Assembly (NCBI GenBank): GCA_030834095.1
Contig: JAURGA010000008.1
Coordinates: 1 to 45,034 of the forward strand
DNA length: 45,034 bases
Source: Candidatus Nanopelagicales bacterium
GTDB taxonomy: Bacteria; Actinomycetota; Actinomycetes; Nanopelagicales; Nanopelagicaceae
Direction: 5' to 3'
Under the pieces are notes generated by a model that saw nothing but the letters and a program-made list of their open reading frames with translations, had not been told where the DNA came from and searched no databases. Of this stretch, positions 32,460-41,618 are shown in pieces (position 1 is the stretch's first letter; every line of letters starts with the position of its first letter). The position numbers were made by a program, and so were the translations under genes.

Positions 32460-33713
32460 ATGAGCAACGACATCACGCGCATTCACACTGGGGAGATCCA
32501 GAACCTATCTGATCGTTTTGCGCACCGAGCCACGATGATGAAACCAAGTGAGATTCGTTCGCTCTTTGCTGTTGCATCTCGACCAGACATTGTTTCGCTC
32601 GCTGGTGGAATGCCGAATCTCTCTGCTTTCCCGATGGAGATGATGGCGAGTGTTGTCGAGAAACTTATTGTCGAAAACGGGCAAGAGGCTCTGCAATATG
32701 GCAGTGGTCAGGGGCATCCAAAACTTCGCGAACAGATTTGTGATGTTATGGCTCTAGAGGGAATCCGGGCGCACCCCGATGATGTAATTGTTACTACTGG
32801 TTCACAGCAGGCCCTTGATTTAATCTCCCGCATCTTCATTGATCCGGGTGATGTGGTTCTGGCCGAAGCTCCGTCTTATGTCGGCGCGTTAGGGACATTT
32901 CATCAATATGAAGCCAAGGTGGTTCATGTCGCGATGGATGAGAACGGTTTGATACCGATTGCCTTACGCGAAGCAATTACCGCAACTCGTGCCTCTGGCC
33001 GAAAGATTAAGTTTCTATATTTGATTCCAAATTATCAGAACCCGGCAGGTGTTTTATTGACCACTGAACGCCGGACTGAAATTCTAGAAATTTGTCGCGA
33101 GGAATCAATCTTTGTAATTGAAGACAACCCATACGGTCTGCTCGGATTTGATCGCCCTTCACCAAATGCGATGCGCGCCGAAGACTCTGAAAATGTTTTA
33201 TATCTTGGCTCATTTTCAAAGACTATTGCTCCCGGCTTCCGAATTGGTTGGGCACTAGTTCCGCAAGCACTTAAAGAGAAACTCGTTATTGCAAGTGAAT
33301 CTTCAATTCTCTGCCCATCGAATTTCACCCAATTGGCAATTTCAAGTTATCTCTCTGACCAGCCTTGGCGAGATCAGATTGCGTCGTTTACTCAGTTGTA
33401 CAAAGTCCGTCGTGATGCAATGCTTGAAACTTTAGAAGAGACCTTTCCGGCTGGCGCAACTTGGACTAAACCTGGTGGCGGATTTTATGTTTGGGTAACG
33501 CTTCCTCCTGAAATAGATACCAAAGCGTTGATGCCAAAAGCAATTGTTTCAAAGGTGGCTTATGTTCCTGGCACCGCATTTTATGCCGATGGTTTTGGCA
33601 GTTGGTCGCTGCGACTTTCTTACTGTTTCCCAAGTCCAGAACGAATTCGTGATGGTGTGAAATCGCTTGCCGGCGTTATCAAAACCGAGATGGAACTTCG
33701 CGGATTAAATTAA
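32460..33713 (+). CDS. PLP-dependent aminotransferase, class I/II (2-aminoadipate/MocR-related type)
   Basis: This fold-type I aminotransferase of 417 residues has the PLP-lysine in [17 protein letters not shown] (Lys254), the [13 protein letters not shown] entry motif, [29 protein letters not shown] and [14 protein letters not shown]. The pattern matches the LysN/2-aminoadipate and valine-pyruvate group; the substrate cannot be fixed. A similar aminotransferase lies next to parB in many actinobacteria. It has a plausible AGGA ribosome site about 8 bp upstream. Its 3' end overlaps the convergent parB by 9 bp. Confidence 0.9.
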   Translation: MSNDITRIHTGEIQNLSDRFAHRATMMKPSEIRSLFAVASRPDIVSLAGGMPNLSAFPMEMMASVVEKLIVENGQEALQYGSGQGHPKLREQICDVMALEGIRAHPDDVIVTTGSQQALDLISRIFIDPGDVVLAEAPSYVGALGTFHQYEAKVVHVAMDENGLIPIALREAITATRASGRKIKFLYLIPNYQNPAGVLLTTERRTEILEICREESIFVIEDNPYGLLGFDRPSPNAMRAEDSENVLYLGSFSKTIAPGFRIGWALVPQALKEKLVIASESSILCPSNFTQLAISSYLSDQPWRDQIASFTQLYKVRRDAMLETLEETFPAGATWTKPGGGFYVWVTLPPEIDTKALMPKAIVSKVAYVPGTAFYADGFGSWSLRLSYCFPSPERIRDGVKSLAGVIKTEMELRGLN

Positions 33714-34577
33714 TTTATTAATTCGCTCTAAATCTTCAAGGGTTGCGAATTCGATTGTGATCTTTCCTTTTTGTTTTCCAAGTTCAACAGTGACTCGAGT
33801 ATCCAAACGATCTGACATCTCATCAGCTAACTCTTTAAGTCTTGGTGAGCGAATTTTGCCGGCCTTTGGCGTTGCGGTTCTCTTAGAACCTTGATAGGTA
33901 GCAACGATTTCTTCTGTTGCCCGCACGCTTAAACCTTCAGAAACTATGCGTCCGGCTAGCTTTTCAATCTCGCTCTCGTCTGTAAGTGTTAAAAGCGCAC
34001 GAGCATGACCGGCAGACAATATTCCTGCAGCCACTCGGCGTTGCACACTTGCCGGCAGATTTAACAACCGCAAAGTATTTGTAATTGCAGGTCTAGATTT
34101 TCCAACCTTTACCGCTAGTTCGTCATGGGTATATCCAAAATCGTTTAATAAGTTTTGATATGCAGCACCTTCTTCTAATGGATTTAGCTGGCTGCGATGA
34201 ATGTTTTCAAGCAGAGCTTCGCGCAGTAATTCGTTATCTGGGGTCTGTCGAATAATTACTGGAATAGTTTTTAGACCAGCTAATTTCGAAGCGCGCAATC
34301 TGCGCTCTCCCATAATCAATTCATATTTGCCGCCACCAATATCTCTGACGACTGGTGGTTGCAGAACTCCGACTTCTTTAATCGACGCTGATAATTCAGC
34401 TAGTGCTTCGGTATCAAAAATTGTCCTTGGTTGTTTTGGATTTGGAACAATTGCATTTATATCTACTTCACCTTGATCTGCAATCGTCACGCCAGTGTTT
34501 GTGATTATTGGTTCACTCAATGAAGTTGGGATTAATGAATCTAGACCACGGCCTAATCCGCCTTTGCGAGTACTCAT
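33705..34577 (-). CDS. parB: Chromosome partitioning protein ParB
   Basis: The protein binds parS, spreads using CTP and recruits SMC and ParA for origin segregation. The 290-residue sequence has an N-terminal [11 protein letters not shown], the ParB/Srx CTPase boxes NPKQPRTIF and [13 protein letters not shown], the [14 protein letters not shown] box, the helix-turn-helix [20 protein letters not shown] and a C-terminal dimerisation domain ([16 protein letters not shown]). It overlaps parA by 4 bp. parS-like sites lie at 35468-35483 and 36097-36112. Confidence 0.97.
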   Translation of the reverse strand: MSTRKGGLGRGLDSLIPTSLSEPIITNTGVTIADQGEVDINAIVPNPKQPRTIFDTEALAELSASIKEVGVLQPPVVRDIGGGKYELIMGERRLRASKLAGLKTIPVIIRQTPDNELLREALLENIHRSQLNPLEEGAAYQNLLNDFGYTHDELAVKVGKSRPAITNTLRLLNLPASVQRRVAAGILSAGHARALLTLTDESEIEKLAGRIVSEGLSVRATEEIVATYQGSKRTATPKAGKIRSPRLKELADEMSDRLDTRVTVELGKQKGKITIEFATLEDLERINKLI

Positions 34578-35488
34578 GCGGTGTGTGCTCCATTATTTAA
34601 ATTATTTGCTTGTCCTAAAACTTCACCGGAACCACGTCGGGCAATCTCTCGCGCAACTGTCATGTATGCAACCGCACCCGGAGATGATGCGTCATATGTC
34701 ATTACTGTCTGATTAAATGATGGTGCCTCTGAAACCCGAACTGCTCTTGGAATTGGACTATCAATTAATTCATTTGGGAAATGTTGGCGAACTGTATTTG
34801 CTACATCATTTGCAAGTCGCGTTCTAGAATCAAACATAGTTAAAACAATTGTTGTAATTCGAACTTTTTGATTTAACATTTGTTGCACTTGTTGCAGAGT
34901 TTTTAATAATAAAGTTAAACCTTCAAGTGAGTAATATTCGCATTGAATCGGAACCATGACTTCTTCTGCTGCGGTTAAAGCATTTACTGTTAACAAACCT
35001 AAACTTGGTGGGCAATCGATAATTACATAATCAAGTCGGGCGCCGATTGCTTCGCGCTCTGCTAATAATTTGTCGAGGGCTAACTTCAATCTTGATTCGC
35101 GCGAGACAAATCCGACCATGTTTATTTCTGCCCCAGCTAGTTCAACATCTGCTGGCGCACACTCAAGATGCGGAAATCCGGCTACCTTTGTAACCACTTG
35201 CGAAAGTGGAAGGTCCTTTACAAGAACCTCATACATTCCAGCCAACTCCTCGCGATCGATGCCCAGAGCGGTGCAGGCATTTCCTTGAGGGTCTAGATCA
35301 ATAACCAGGACCTTTAGCCCACCCATTGCCAGGGCCGCTGCGATATTGACTGCTGTTGTTGTCTTGCCAACCCCACCTTTCTGGTTGGCCACGGTGAAAA
35401 TTCGGGTCTTCAAAGGTGTGGGCATCGGCTCTTTTAAGCGCCTGATCCCAATCACTTTTGAATTGGATGTTTCACGTGAATCATTCAC
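34574..35488 (-). CDS. parA: Chromosome partitioning ATPase ParA
   Basis: This Walker-type ATPase moves ParB-parS complexes over the nucleoid. The 304-residue protein has the deviant Walker [18 protein letters not shown], Walker A' [16 protein letters not shown] and Walker [15 protein letters not shown]. The GTG start at 35488 gives [11 protein letters not shown]; a later ATG (about codon 23, [15 protein letters not shown]) is an alternative that would put the parS-like site in the 5' UTR. It lies 8 bp after rsmG and overlaps parB by 4 bp. Confidence 0.96.
   Translation of the reverse strand: MNDSRETSNSKVIGIRRLKEPMPTPLKTRIFTVANQKGGVGKTTTAVNIAAALAMGGLKVLVIDLDPQGNACTALGIDREELAGMYEVLVKDLPLSQVVTKVAGFPHLECAPADVELAGAEINMVGFVSRESRLKLALDKLLAEREAIGARLDYVIIDCPPSLGLLTVNALTAAEEVMVPIQCEYYSLEGLTLLLKTLQQVQQMLNQKVRITTIVLTMFDSRTRLANDVANTVRQHFPNELIDSPIPRAVRVSEAPSFNQTVMTYDASSPGAVAYMTVAREIARRGSGEVLGQANNLNNGAHTA
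35468..35483. other. parS-like centromere site (one mismatch) in the parA 5' end
   Basis: TGTTTCACGTGAATCA matches the bacterial parS consensus TGTTTCACGTGAAACA at 15 of 16 positions. It is read on the minus strand as codons DSRET of ParA. It would nucleate ParB close to oriC. Confidence 0.8.
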
Positions 35489-35496
35489 CTGAGTAT

Positions 35497-36117
35497 CTAA
35501 CCAGCCTTTTTAAGTTCAATCACCCGTGCAAGTGGCAACTCGCCTAATTGGATTTCATGGAGCTCTGCCTTTGCCACTTTTTTGAAGACTTTAGGGGCCT
35601 CTAGCCGTGCTGCCTCTAGCTCGGCCGCCGCGCTCTCGCCTTTCATGGCTAAAAGGGAGCCGCCGCCCATGACTAAATGCCAGGAAACTGTCGCTAATTT
35701 TGGAAGTGGGGCTACCGCCCTTGCTGTAACGAAGTTAAAGCCGCCATTGAAGCTCTCGGCCCGCCCCCTCTTTATGGTTATCTCAATCCCGAGCTCGGAA
35801 ACCACCTCTTCAAGGAAGTCGATTCGCCTCTGAAGCGGCTCTAAAAGCGTCACTTTCAGGTCGGGTCTGGCTAGGGCAATCACAATTCCCGGCAGCCCAG
35901 CCCCGGATCCAATATCTAGGAGCGAGGCCCCTTTGGTGAGCAGGGTTGTAACGGGTATGCAGTTGGCAATATGGCGATCCCAGACTCGATCGCCCTCTTT
36001 GGGTCCGACCAACCCACGGTCAATTCCCCAGGTTGCCAAGATTTCGGCATATCTGGCCACCTCTTTCTGGCGCTCGCCAAAGTAGGTAGAGATCAGGGTT
36101 TCACGTGAAACACTCAT
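35497..36117 (-). CDS. rsmG: 16S rRNA (guanine-527-N7)-methyltransferase RsmG
   Basis: This SAM-dependent rRNA methyltransferase of 206 residues has KEVARYAEILATWGIDRGLVG, the domain-typical DRHIANCIPV, SAM-binding LLDIGSGAGLPGIVIALARP and TLLEPLQRRIDFLEEV, and the later KRGRAESF and TARAVAPLPKL motifs. Loss of RsmG gives low-level streptomycin resistance in other bacteria. Base composition appears higher in G+C than its neighbours (37 of 60 bases in 35881-35940). A parS-like site is embedded at its 5' end. Confidence 0.96.
   Translation of the reverse strand: MSVSRETLISTYFGERQKEVARYAEILATWGIDRGLVGPKEGDRVWDRHIANCIPVTTLLTKGASLLDIGSGAGLPGIVIALARPDLKVTLLEPLQRRIDFLEEVVSELGIEITIKRGRAESFNGGFNFVTARAVAPLPKLATVSWHLVMGGGSLLAMKGESAAAELEAARLEAPKVFKKVAKAELHEIQLGELPLARVIELKKAG
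36097..36112. other. parS site (one outer mismatch) in the rsmG 5' end
   Basis: GGTTTCACGTGAAACA contains the full 14-bp GTTTCACGTGAAAC core and differs from consensus only at the first base. It encodes VSRET in the N terminus of RsmG (MSVSRETLIS). Confidence 0.88.
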
Positions 36118-36146
36118 GTTTTTGAAATCTCGAAGATAAGTGGAAT

Positions 36147-36668
36147 TTATTCAGGCAGAACTACAACACAGCGGTTTGGGTCTTCGCCCTCAGACTCGCT
36201 GGTTAGGCCAATTTCTTGGATGGTGTCGTGGACAACCTTGCGTTCAAAGGCATTCATAGGGCGCAACTTAACTGACTCGCCAGATGCCTTAACTTGCTCG
36301 GCAACCTCGTGGGCTAGTTTTGCTAGCTCCTCTTTTTTCTCGCCTCGGAAGTTATCAATATCAAGCATTAAGCGAGAGCGCTCGCCAGTTGAAGTCTGGA
36401 CTGCAAGACGGGTCAACTCTTGAATTGCATCTAAAACCTCGCCGCGGTCGCCAACAAGGTGCCCTAAAGCTCCGCCGGCTATAGCTAGAGAGGCTCGGTC
36501 GTTCTCAACATCGATATCGATGTCGCCATCAAGATCTGCAATGTCCAGTAGCCCTTCTAAATAATCCGCAGCTACATCGCCTTCTTCTTCAAGGCGGGCG
36601 ACTAGAGACTTCTTATCTAGTTTTTCTGCCTTCTCGGTCTTATCTGCATTCTCAACTACTTCGCTCAT
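36147..36668 (-). CDS. jag: KH/R3H RNA-binding protein Jag (KhpB)
   Basis: This RNA-binding protein of 173 residues has a KH-like domain (about 50-105, ADLDGDIDIDVENDRASLAIAGG region, LVGDRGEVLDAIQELTRL) and an R3H domain (about 110-173) with the RPMNAFERKVVHD signature. The Jag_N domain found in Firmicutes is absent, as is usual in actinobacteria, and the first 35 residues are a charged Lys/Glu-rich tail. It follows yidC in the rpmH-rnpA-yidD-yidC-jag-rsmG series. KhpB homologues influence cell elongation and division in other Gram-positives. Confidence 0.92.
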   Translation of the reverse strand: MSEVVENADKTEKAEKLDKKSLVARLEEEGDVAADYLEGLLDIADLDGDIDIDVENDRASLAIAGGALGHLVGDRGEVLDAIQELTRLAVQTSTGERSRLMLDIDNFRGEKKEELAKLAHEVAEQVKASGESVKLRPMNAFERKVVHDTIQEIGLTSESEGEDPNRCVVVLPE

Positions 36669-36698
36669 TTACTTCTCCCTTTGATTAAATGCTGGTTT

Positions 36699-36734
36699 AT
36701 CCGATATGTCCGATATATCTAATTTGTCCGATTT
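36699..36734. repeat. Four degenerate 9-bp tandem units between yidC and jag
   Basis: The whole gap next to the yidC stop reads as 9-mers ATCCGATAT, GTCCGATAT, ATCTAATTT, GTCCGATTT. The third unit is diverged. Together with the 4x8-bp repeat after ssb, this makes two operon junctions built of short repeats. Confidence 0.7.
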
Positions 36735-36735
36735 C

Positions 36736-37659
36736 TTACTTTTTCTTCTTTTTCTTCTTTGAAGGTTGTTGGCGCTGTCTTGGTTGCTCAATTGCTGGAT
36801 CGACCATGGTGGTTCCCGGCTCATCAGTTGTTGGCAGGCCGGAATTCTTATCCTTTAGTTCCCGCTTTTTCGCTAGCTCTTCATATGCCGGAGACCCTGG
36901 TGTTGGATTTCTCTTAATTACATAAAACTGTTGGCCGAAGGTCCAGAGGTTTGTTGTTGACCAATAAATCAAAACTCCGACTGGGAAGTTAACTCCGGTA
37001 ACTGCAAAAATTACTGGAAATACATAGAGCATAATTTTTTGTTGCTGCAACATCATGTTGTTTGAAGAGTCCATCTTTGGCATTCCCTTAACCATTAACT
37101 GGCGTTGGGTTATGAATGTTGTGGCAGACATGAAAATAATTAAAAGAACAGTTACAAGCTTGGTCTGGGTATTTGAATCACTACTTAAAAAGGTATTTGA
37201 AAGATTTGCGCCAAAGAACTTTGCTTGTTGTGCTGAAATTAATAAGTCACCCTTTAAAAAACCATGAGGTATATCTCTAGCAATTCCATTTAGCACGGTG
37301 AAAAGAGCAAAGAAGATTGGGGCTTGGGCGAGGATTGGAAAACATGATGCTAGTGGATTTGTTTTATGTTCCTTGTAAAGCTTCATCATCTCTTCGGATT
37401 GTTTCTGACGATCGTCCTTATATTTTTTCTGAATTTCCTTCATATGTGGTTGAAGGGCAGTTAATGCGCGCTGGCTTTTGATCTGCTTAACAAAGAGCGG
37501 AATCAAAATAATTCGAATGACAATTACCAGGCCAATAATTGAAAGACTCCACTTGATACTTTCATTTGAATCTTCACCAAAGACATAGCCGAGCAGAGAG
37601 TGGAACGTAACCATGACCCAAGAAACCGCGTAATACAGAGGGTTTAGAATCGATCCCAT
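36736..37659 (-). CDS. yidC: Membrane protein insertase YidC
   Basis: This Oxa1/YidC-type insertase of 307 residues has an N-terminal helix (about 5-27), a second helix at 37-56 (SIIGLVIVIRIILIPLF, with the functional Arg in the hydrophilic groove), a cytoplasmic coiled hairpin (about 60-100: LTALQPHMKEIQKKYKDDRQ), three further helices (about 105-125, 165-185, 205-235) and a lysine-rich C terminus ending KKKKKKK. It cooperates with SecYEG/SRP. Its ATG overlaps the yidD stop by 1 bp. Confidence 0.96.
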   Translation of the reverse strand: MGSILNPLYYAVSWVMVTFHSLLGYVFGEDSNESIKWSLSIIGLVIVIRIILIPLFVKQIKSQRALTALQPHMKEIQKKYKDDRQKQSEEMMKLYKEHKTNPLASCFPILAQAPIFFALFTVLNGIARDIPHGFLKGDLLISAQQAKFFGANLSNTFLSSDSNTQTKLVTVLLIIFMSATTFITQRQLMVKGMPKMDSSNNMMLQQQKIMLYVFPVIFAVTGVNFPVGVLIYWSTTNLWTFGQQFYVIKRNPTPGSPAYEELAKKRELKDKNSGLPTTDEPGTTMVDPAIEQPRQRQQPSKKKKKKK

Positions 37660-37922
37660 TAAATTCTTCCATTCATGCTCGTTGTAGCTGTTTTTATTGG
37701 TGTTTTAGAGCCTTTTGTTAGAACATAATCAACGCCGCCATGAGACCATGGATTGCATCGGACTAAACGCCAAAGTGCCATAACTAAACCTTTTGCCCCG
37801 TATTCAGAAACTGCATCTGATGCGTATGTCGAGCAACTTGGGTAGTACTTGCAGCGCGGTGCAAAGGCTGGCGAAATCCAACTTTGATAAAATTTAATTA
37901 GTAAAGCGAATATCTTCCTCAC
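37659..37922 (-). CDS. yidD: Membrane protein insertion efficiency factor YidD
   Basis: The 87-residue protein has the family signature [24 protein letters not shown] and [17 protein letters not shown], including the three conserved cysteines. YidD assists YidC-dependent insertion. It overlaps rnpA by 4 bp and yidC by 1 bp, the common bacterial rpmH-rnpA-yidD-yidC arrangement. Confidence 0.97.
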   Translation of the reverse strand: MRKIFALLIKFYQSWISPAFAPRCKYYPSCSTYASDAVSEYGAKGLVMALWRLVRCNPWSHGGVDYVLTKGSKTPIKTATTSMNGRI

Positions 37923-38278
37923 AGGGCCACCGGAATTTTGCTAAGAACTTTTGCCATAAGTTCATTTAGTTCAACTTCATAATTTGGTTGATTGCGAAGA
38001 ACTCGGATTACAAGTCGGCTATCGGCAGGAATGCTTGAAATGTGTGTTGCGGCCAAGTGGCGTAATTGTCTAGAAACTCTATGTCGCACAACCGACCCAC
38101 CAACTGATTTATTGACAATCAACCCAACCAAAGGCGCACTGGAATTACTGGTGTTGGTTGGATTGTTTGGGTTTGTTTTTAGGTAGACCACAAGCGATAA
38201 AGATGTTGCTCGAAATCCAGTTTTAGTGGTTAGAACAAAATCCTTGCTTGTGCGCAACCGATTCTTGGCTGGTAGCAC
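37919..38278 (-). CDS. rnpA: Ribonuclease P protein component
   Basis: This protein subunit of RNase P is involved in tRNA 5' maturation. The core [27 protein letters not shown] and the RNR-type motif [16 protein letters not shown] are present. GTG at 38278 (MLPAKNRLR) is preferred because actinobacterial RnpA proteins usually begin VLPxxNRL. A TTG at 38290, which directly abuts the rpmH stop, would add four residues. Residues 41-50 ([10 protein letters not shown]) form an unusual Asn/Thr-rich insertion. Confidence 0.93.
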   Translation of the reverse strand: MLPAKNRLRTSKDFVLTTKTGFRATSLSLVVYLKTNPNNPTNTSNSSAPLVGLIVNKSVGGSVVRHRVSRQLRHLAATHISSIPADSRLVIRVLRNQPNYEVELNELMAKVLSKIPVAL

Positions 38279-38290
38279 GGGTATCGGCAA

Positions 38291-38428
38291 TTAAGCAGAG
38301 ATGTTGGTGCGACCCTTAGCGCGGCGGCGAGCTAGAACTGCTCTTCCCCCACGTGTTGCCATGCGAGCACGGAAGCCATGCTTCTTGGCACGCTTGCGAA
38401 CGTTAGGTTGAAATGTACGCTTTGACAT
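38291..38428 (-). CDS. rpmH: 50S ribosomal protein L34
   Basis: This 45-residue basic protein reads [20 protein letters not shown], then [20 protein letters not shown] and TNISA, a textbook L34. AGGAGA lies 5 bp before the ATG. It starts the minus-strand run towards parB and is divergent from dnaA; the two genes share the 335-bp gap at 38429-38763. Confidence 0.98.
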   Translation of the reverse strand: MSKRTFQPNVRKRAKKHGFRARMATRGGRAVLARRRAKGRTNISA

Positions 38429-38526
38429 AAAACTCTCCTAAAAATTTCGGGGATCTCTCCTGCAGGTTTTATCCCGCCGGGTCACAACTACTCATTTTTT
38501 GATGAGGGGGTTAGGTTACGGGCACC

Positions 38527-38720
38527 TGTTGATAAGGGTCAAACTCAGGACCGTTGCCCATAGGCGGAAAGGGAGATGCCTGGGCCCAAGAGATATTTGT
38601 GGATAACACCTTGCAATTTCTTGGAATTGCCCCTACTTTCGCCCTCTATCCACAGAAATTGGAGCCCAAAAGGCTCAAGTTTTACTTTAGACCACAGCTT
38701 GTGGATAACCCTGTGGATAT
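38527..38720. promoter_or_regulatory. DnaA-box cluster in the rpmH-dnaA gap (oriC-associated)
   Basis: The 335-bp gap holds TGTGGATAA exactly at 38598-38606 and 38700-38708. One-mismatch forms are TGTTGATAA (38527-38535), CTATCCACA (38646-38654, opposite orientation) and TGTGGATAT (38712-38720). Dense boxes next to the dnaA promoter suggest autoregulation and may be part of a bipartite origin. An AT-rich stretch (38717-38750) follows, with AAGGGG-type ribosome site before dnaA. No coding gene was seen in the gap. Confidence 0.75.
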
Positions 38721-38763
38721 ATCTTTTTTGGGTTTTATAGTTTTAGGAAAGTAAGGGGTTCAA

Positions 38764-40170
38764 ATGGCGCTACTAGAGGTTGATGATCTGGCCACTCTTT
38801 GGGGGGCTGTGATTGCGGAAGTTTCAATTGAATCACCTCAACACCGAGCTTTCTTGTCCCTGACCAAACCCCTTGGGTTGATTCAAGGTGAAGGCGGATC
38901 AAACCTATTGCTCTCTGCCCCAAACGCTTTTGCAAAAGATGTTTTAGAGACCAGGCTTCGTGCGATTTTAAATGAGGCGCTCTCGGTAAAACTAGATCAG
39001 AAAATTAATATTGCAGTCACTGTTGATGAAACCCTGCAAGTTGAAAGTGTTGAAGATGTTATTGATCCAATTGTTATTGAACAACAACCAAAATCTGGAA
39101 CTGGTCGCGATTCAAAATCTGCGGTTGCATCTGAGCCAAGTCAACTAAACCCCCGATATATTTTTGAAACTTTTGTTATTGGTGCATCAAATCGTTTTGC
39201 TCATGCGGCTGCAGTTGCAGTTGCTGAAGCCCCTGCAAAGGCTTACAACCCGCTCTTTATTTATGGTGAGTCCGGACTAGGTAAAACCCATCTATTGCAC
39301 GCTATTGGCGCTTATGCCAAAGAGCTTTATGGCAGCGTTCGAGTTAGATATGTATCAAGCGAAGAGTTCACAAATGACTTCATTAACTCAATTCGTGATG
39401 ACAAAGCCTCGGTTTTTCAGAGACGTTATCGCGACCTAGATGTGCTTCTGGTTGATGATATTCAGTTCTTAGAAAATAAAGAGCGGACACAGGAAGAGTT
39501 CTTCCATACTTTTAACACTTTATATAACGCTAATAAGCAAATAGTTATTTCTAGTGACCGCCCACCAAAGCAGTTAACTACTTTGGAAGATCGACTTCGC
39601 AGTCGATTCGAGTGGGGTTTGATTACAGATATTCAACCGCCAGAGTTAGAAACCCGGATTGCGATTCTTCGCAAGAAGGCAGCCCAAGATAAATTAAATG
39701 CTCCTGATGATGTTTTGGAATATATCGGCAGCAAGATTTCTTCAAATATTCGCGAACTTGAAGGTGCTCTAATCCGAGTCACTGCATTCGCATCACTCAA
39801 TCGCCAACCTGTTGATTTAGGTCTAGCGGAGATTGTTCTTAAAGATTTGATCCCAGAAGTTGGTGGCCCAGAAATCACGGCGACAACAATCATGGCCCAA
39901 ACCGCCACCTACTTCAGTCTTACTTTGGACGACCTTTGTGGAACCTCAAGATCTCGGGTCCTAGTCAATGCCCGCCAGATTGCGATGTATTTGTGCCGCG
40001 AACTTACAGAGTTGTCTTTGCCAAAGATTGGCCAGACCTTTGGGGGCCGGGACCACACAACGGTTATGCACGCCGATCGGAAAATCCGCCAGTTGATGGC
40101 TGAGCGTCGCTCTATTTACAACCAGGTCACAGAGTTAACCAACCGGATAAAACTGCAGGCCCGGAATTAG
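38764..40170 (+). CDS. dnaA: Chromosomal replication initiator DnaA
   Basis: This initiator ATPase opens oriC. The 468-residue protein has domain I (about 1-85), a variable linker II (about 95-130), the AAA+ domain III ([23 protein letters not shown], Walker [16 protein letters not shown], Walker [25 protein letters not shown], arginine-finger region LRSRFEWGL) and the DNA-binding domain IV with the signature [17 protein letters not shown]. The short linker II fits a streamlined actinobacterium. DnaA-box clusters flank both ends of the gene. Confidence 0.99.
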   Translation: MALLEVDDLATLWGAVIAEVSIESPQHRAFLSLTKPLGLIQGEGGSNLLLSAPNAFAKDVLETRLRAILNEALSVKLDQKINIAVTVDETLQVESVEDVIDPIVIEQQPKSGTGRDSKSAVASEPSQLNPRYIFETFVIGASNRFAHAAAVAVAEAPAKAYNPLFIYGESGLGKTHLLHAIGAYAKELYGSVRVRYVSSEEFTNDFINSIRDDKASVFQRRYRDLDVLLVDDIQFLENKERTQEEFFHTFNTLYNANKQIVISSDRPPKQLTTLEDRLRSRFEWGLITDIQPPELETRIAILRKKAAQDKLNAPDDVLEYIGSKISSNIRELEGALIRVTAFASLNRQPVDLGLAEIVLKDLIPEVGGPEITATTIMAQTATYFSLTLDDLCGTSRSRVLVNARQIAMYLCRELTELSLPKIGQTFGGRDHTTVMHADRKIRQLMAERRSIYNQVTELTNRIKLQARN

Positions 40171-40187
40171 GCGGTAATTACATAACT

Positions 40188-40408
40188 TGTGCAGAAAGTT
40201 GTCCCCTTCTTGTGGATAAATTGGGGATAACTGTGGAAAAAGGGGGGTTGGGTTGGGATTTAGGTGTCGGCAGCGAGAGTTAGCCTTGGTTATCAACAGG
40301 TTTCCCACAGCTTAAAAAGGAAGAGGTTTGAGTGTGGTGACCAGGGGTTTTGTTAAATATCCACAGGTTTAAACTCTAGTTACTACGAATATTTAATTAA
40401 ATAGAAAA
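40188..40408. other. oriC: Origin of chromosome replication (oriC) in the dnaA-dnaN gap
   Basis: The 300-bp gap 40171-40470 carries boxes in one orientation at 40188 (TGTGCAGAA, weak), 40211 (TGTGGATAA, exact), 40222 (TGGGGATAA) and 40232 (TGTGGAAAA), spaced about 10-11 bp or multiples. Boxes in the other orientation occur at 40290 (TTATCAACA), 40301 (TTTCCCACA, weak) and 40357 (ATATCCACA). An AT-rich segment AATATTTAATTAAATAG (40388-40404) beyond the last box is a plausible unwinding element. This is the standard actinobacterial origin position. The rest of the gap up to 40470 holds only the dnaN ribosome site (AGGGAAGGA). Confidence 0.88.
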
Positions 40409-40470
40409 GGTTGGGGAGCGGCGAACCTGTGCGGGTTGGCTATCTCGCTTTTAAAGGGAAGGATGATGGA

Positions 40471-41598
40471 ATGAAGTTTGTTGTTGAACGTGATCCGTTG
40501 ATCGATGCTGTGAATTGGGTTGCCCGAAGTTTATCTTCGCGCCCGATTCAAACAGCTCTTCTTGGAATTATGATTGATGTAACTGATTCAATCACTCTAA
40601 CTGGTTCAGATTTAGAGACCTCCACAAAAGCAATCCTTAGCGCGGATATTGCAACAAAAGGAAAAGTTTTAGTTCCGGGAAGATTACTTGCAGAAATAGC
40701 AAGATCTCTTCCAGCGAAACCTGTCACCTTCGTTCTAGATGGCACCCGAGTTTTAGTAACTGCAGGAAGCGCAAAATTTACGCTTCCAACACTTCCTTCA
40801 AATGAATACCCAAATCTTCCAACACTTCCACAATCAGCCGGTGAAATACCTGCAGATGTTTTTGCAACAGCGGTTAATCAAGTAGCGGTTGCGGCCGGAA
40901 AAGATGACTCACTCCCCACACTCACAGGCGTTCATATTGAAATGAATAAAACAACAATCACTTTAGCTGCGACCGACAGATATCGGTTGGCAGTAAAAGA
41001 GATTAACTGGAACCCTAAAGATCAAAATTTAGAAGCAGCAACACTATTAAGAGCTAGAACTTTGATCGACGCAGCAAAATCGTTGGCTGGTGGGGGACAA
41101 ATAACTTTTGCGCTCTCCCCAACTGCATCTAACGAAAAACTTGTTGGGTTTGTTTCTGAAGAAAAAACAATGACATCAAGAACTTTAGACGGCAGCTTCC
41201 CACCATTCCGCCATCTACTCCCAACAGAGTCAACAGCCGAAGCGGTGATTGAGGTTGCGCCATTTTTAGATTCAGTTCGCCGTGTAGCTTTAGTAACCGA
41301 CAAAACCGTGCCACTTCGTTTGGTGTTTGGTAATAACGCTTTGCAATTAGAGGCCGGAACTGGTGAAGATGCACAAGCAACCGAAGAGTTAAACATTAAT
41401 TACACAGGCGAAAATATCAACATCGCCTTTAACCCAACATTTTTAACCGACGGCCTGCAAGCTATTAACGCCCCATTTGTTCACATTTCTTTCACTGGCG
41501 ACAAGAAACCAGCTGTGCTTACTGGAAAGTCAGAACCCGGCGGAGCACCAAACCCCTCATACAAATATTTGTTAATGCCAATGCGTTACACCTCTTAA
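40471..41598 (+). CDS. dnaN: DNA polymerase III beta subunit (sliding clamp)
   Basis: The clamp tethers polymerase to DNA. The 375-residue protein begins MKFVVERDPLIDAVNWVARSL and has the three clamp domains, with FTLPTLPSNEYPNLPTLPQ, LTGVHIEMNKTTITLAATDRYRLAV and the C-terminal KPAVLTGKSE...YLLMPMR. ATG at 40471 is chosen because it matches the family N terminus and has AGGGAAGGA upstream; an in-frame extension to 40411 would run into the origin. It is followed by recF after 20 bp. Confidence 0.98.
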   Translation: MKFVVERDPLIDAVNWVARSLSSRPIQTALLGIMIDVTDSITLTGSDLETSTKAILSADIATKGKVLVPGRLLAEIARSLPAKPVTFVLDGTRVLVTAGSAKFTLPTLPSNEYPNLPTLPQSAGEIPADVFATAVNQVAVAAGKDDSLPTLTGVHIEMNKTTITLAATDRYRLAVKEINWNPKDQNLEAATLLRARTLIDAAKSLAGGGQITFALSPTASNEKLVGFVSEEKTMTSRTLDGSFPPFRHLLPTESTAEAVIEVAPFLDSVRRVALVTDKTVPLRLVFGNNALQLEAGTGEDAQATEELNINYTGENINIAFNPTFLTDGLQAINAPFVHISFTGDKKPAVLTGKSEPGGAPNPSYKYLLMPMRYTS

Positions 41599-41618
41599 AC
41601 ACCTAAGCGATTTACAAA

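Noticed and set aside
36736-36765. Slippery poly-lysine codon tract at the yidC 3' end as a frameshift site
   Set aside because: The tract simply encodes the usual basic YidC tail and the stop follows in frame; there is no alternative frame of interest.
40411-40470. 20-residue extension of DnaN into the origin
   Set aside because: The beta clamp begins MKFVVERD, and a good ribosome site precedes ATG 40471.
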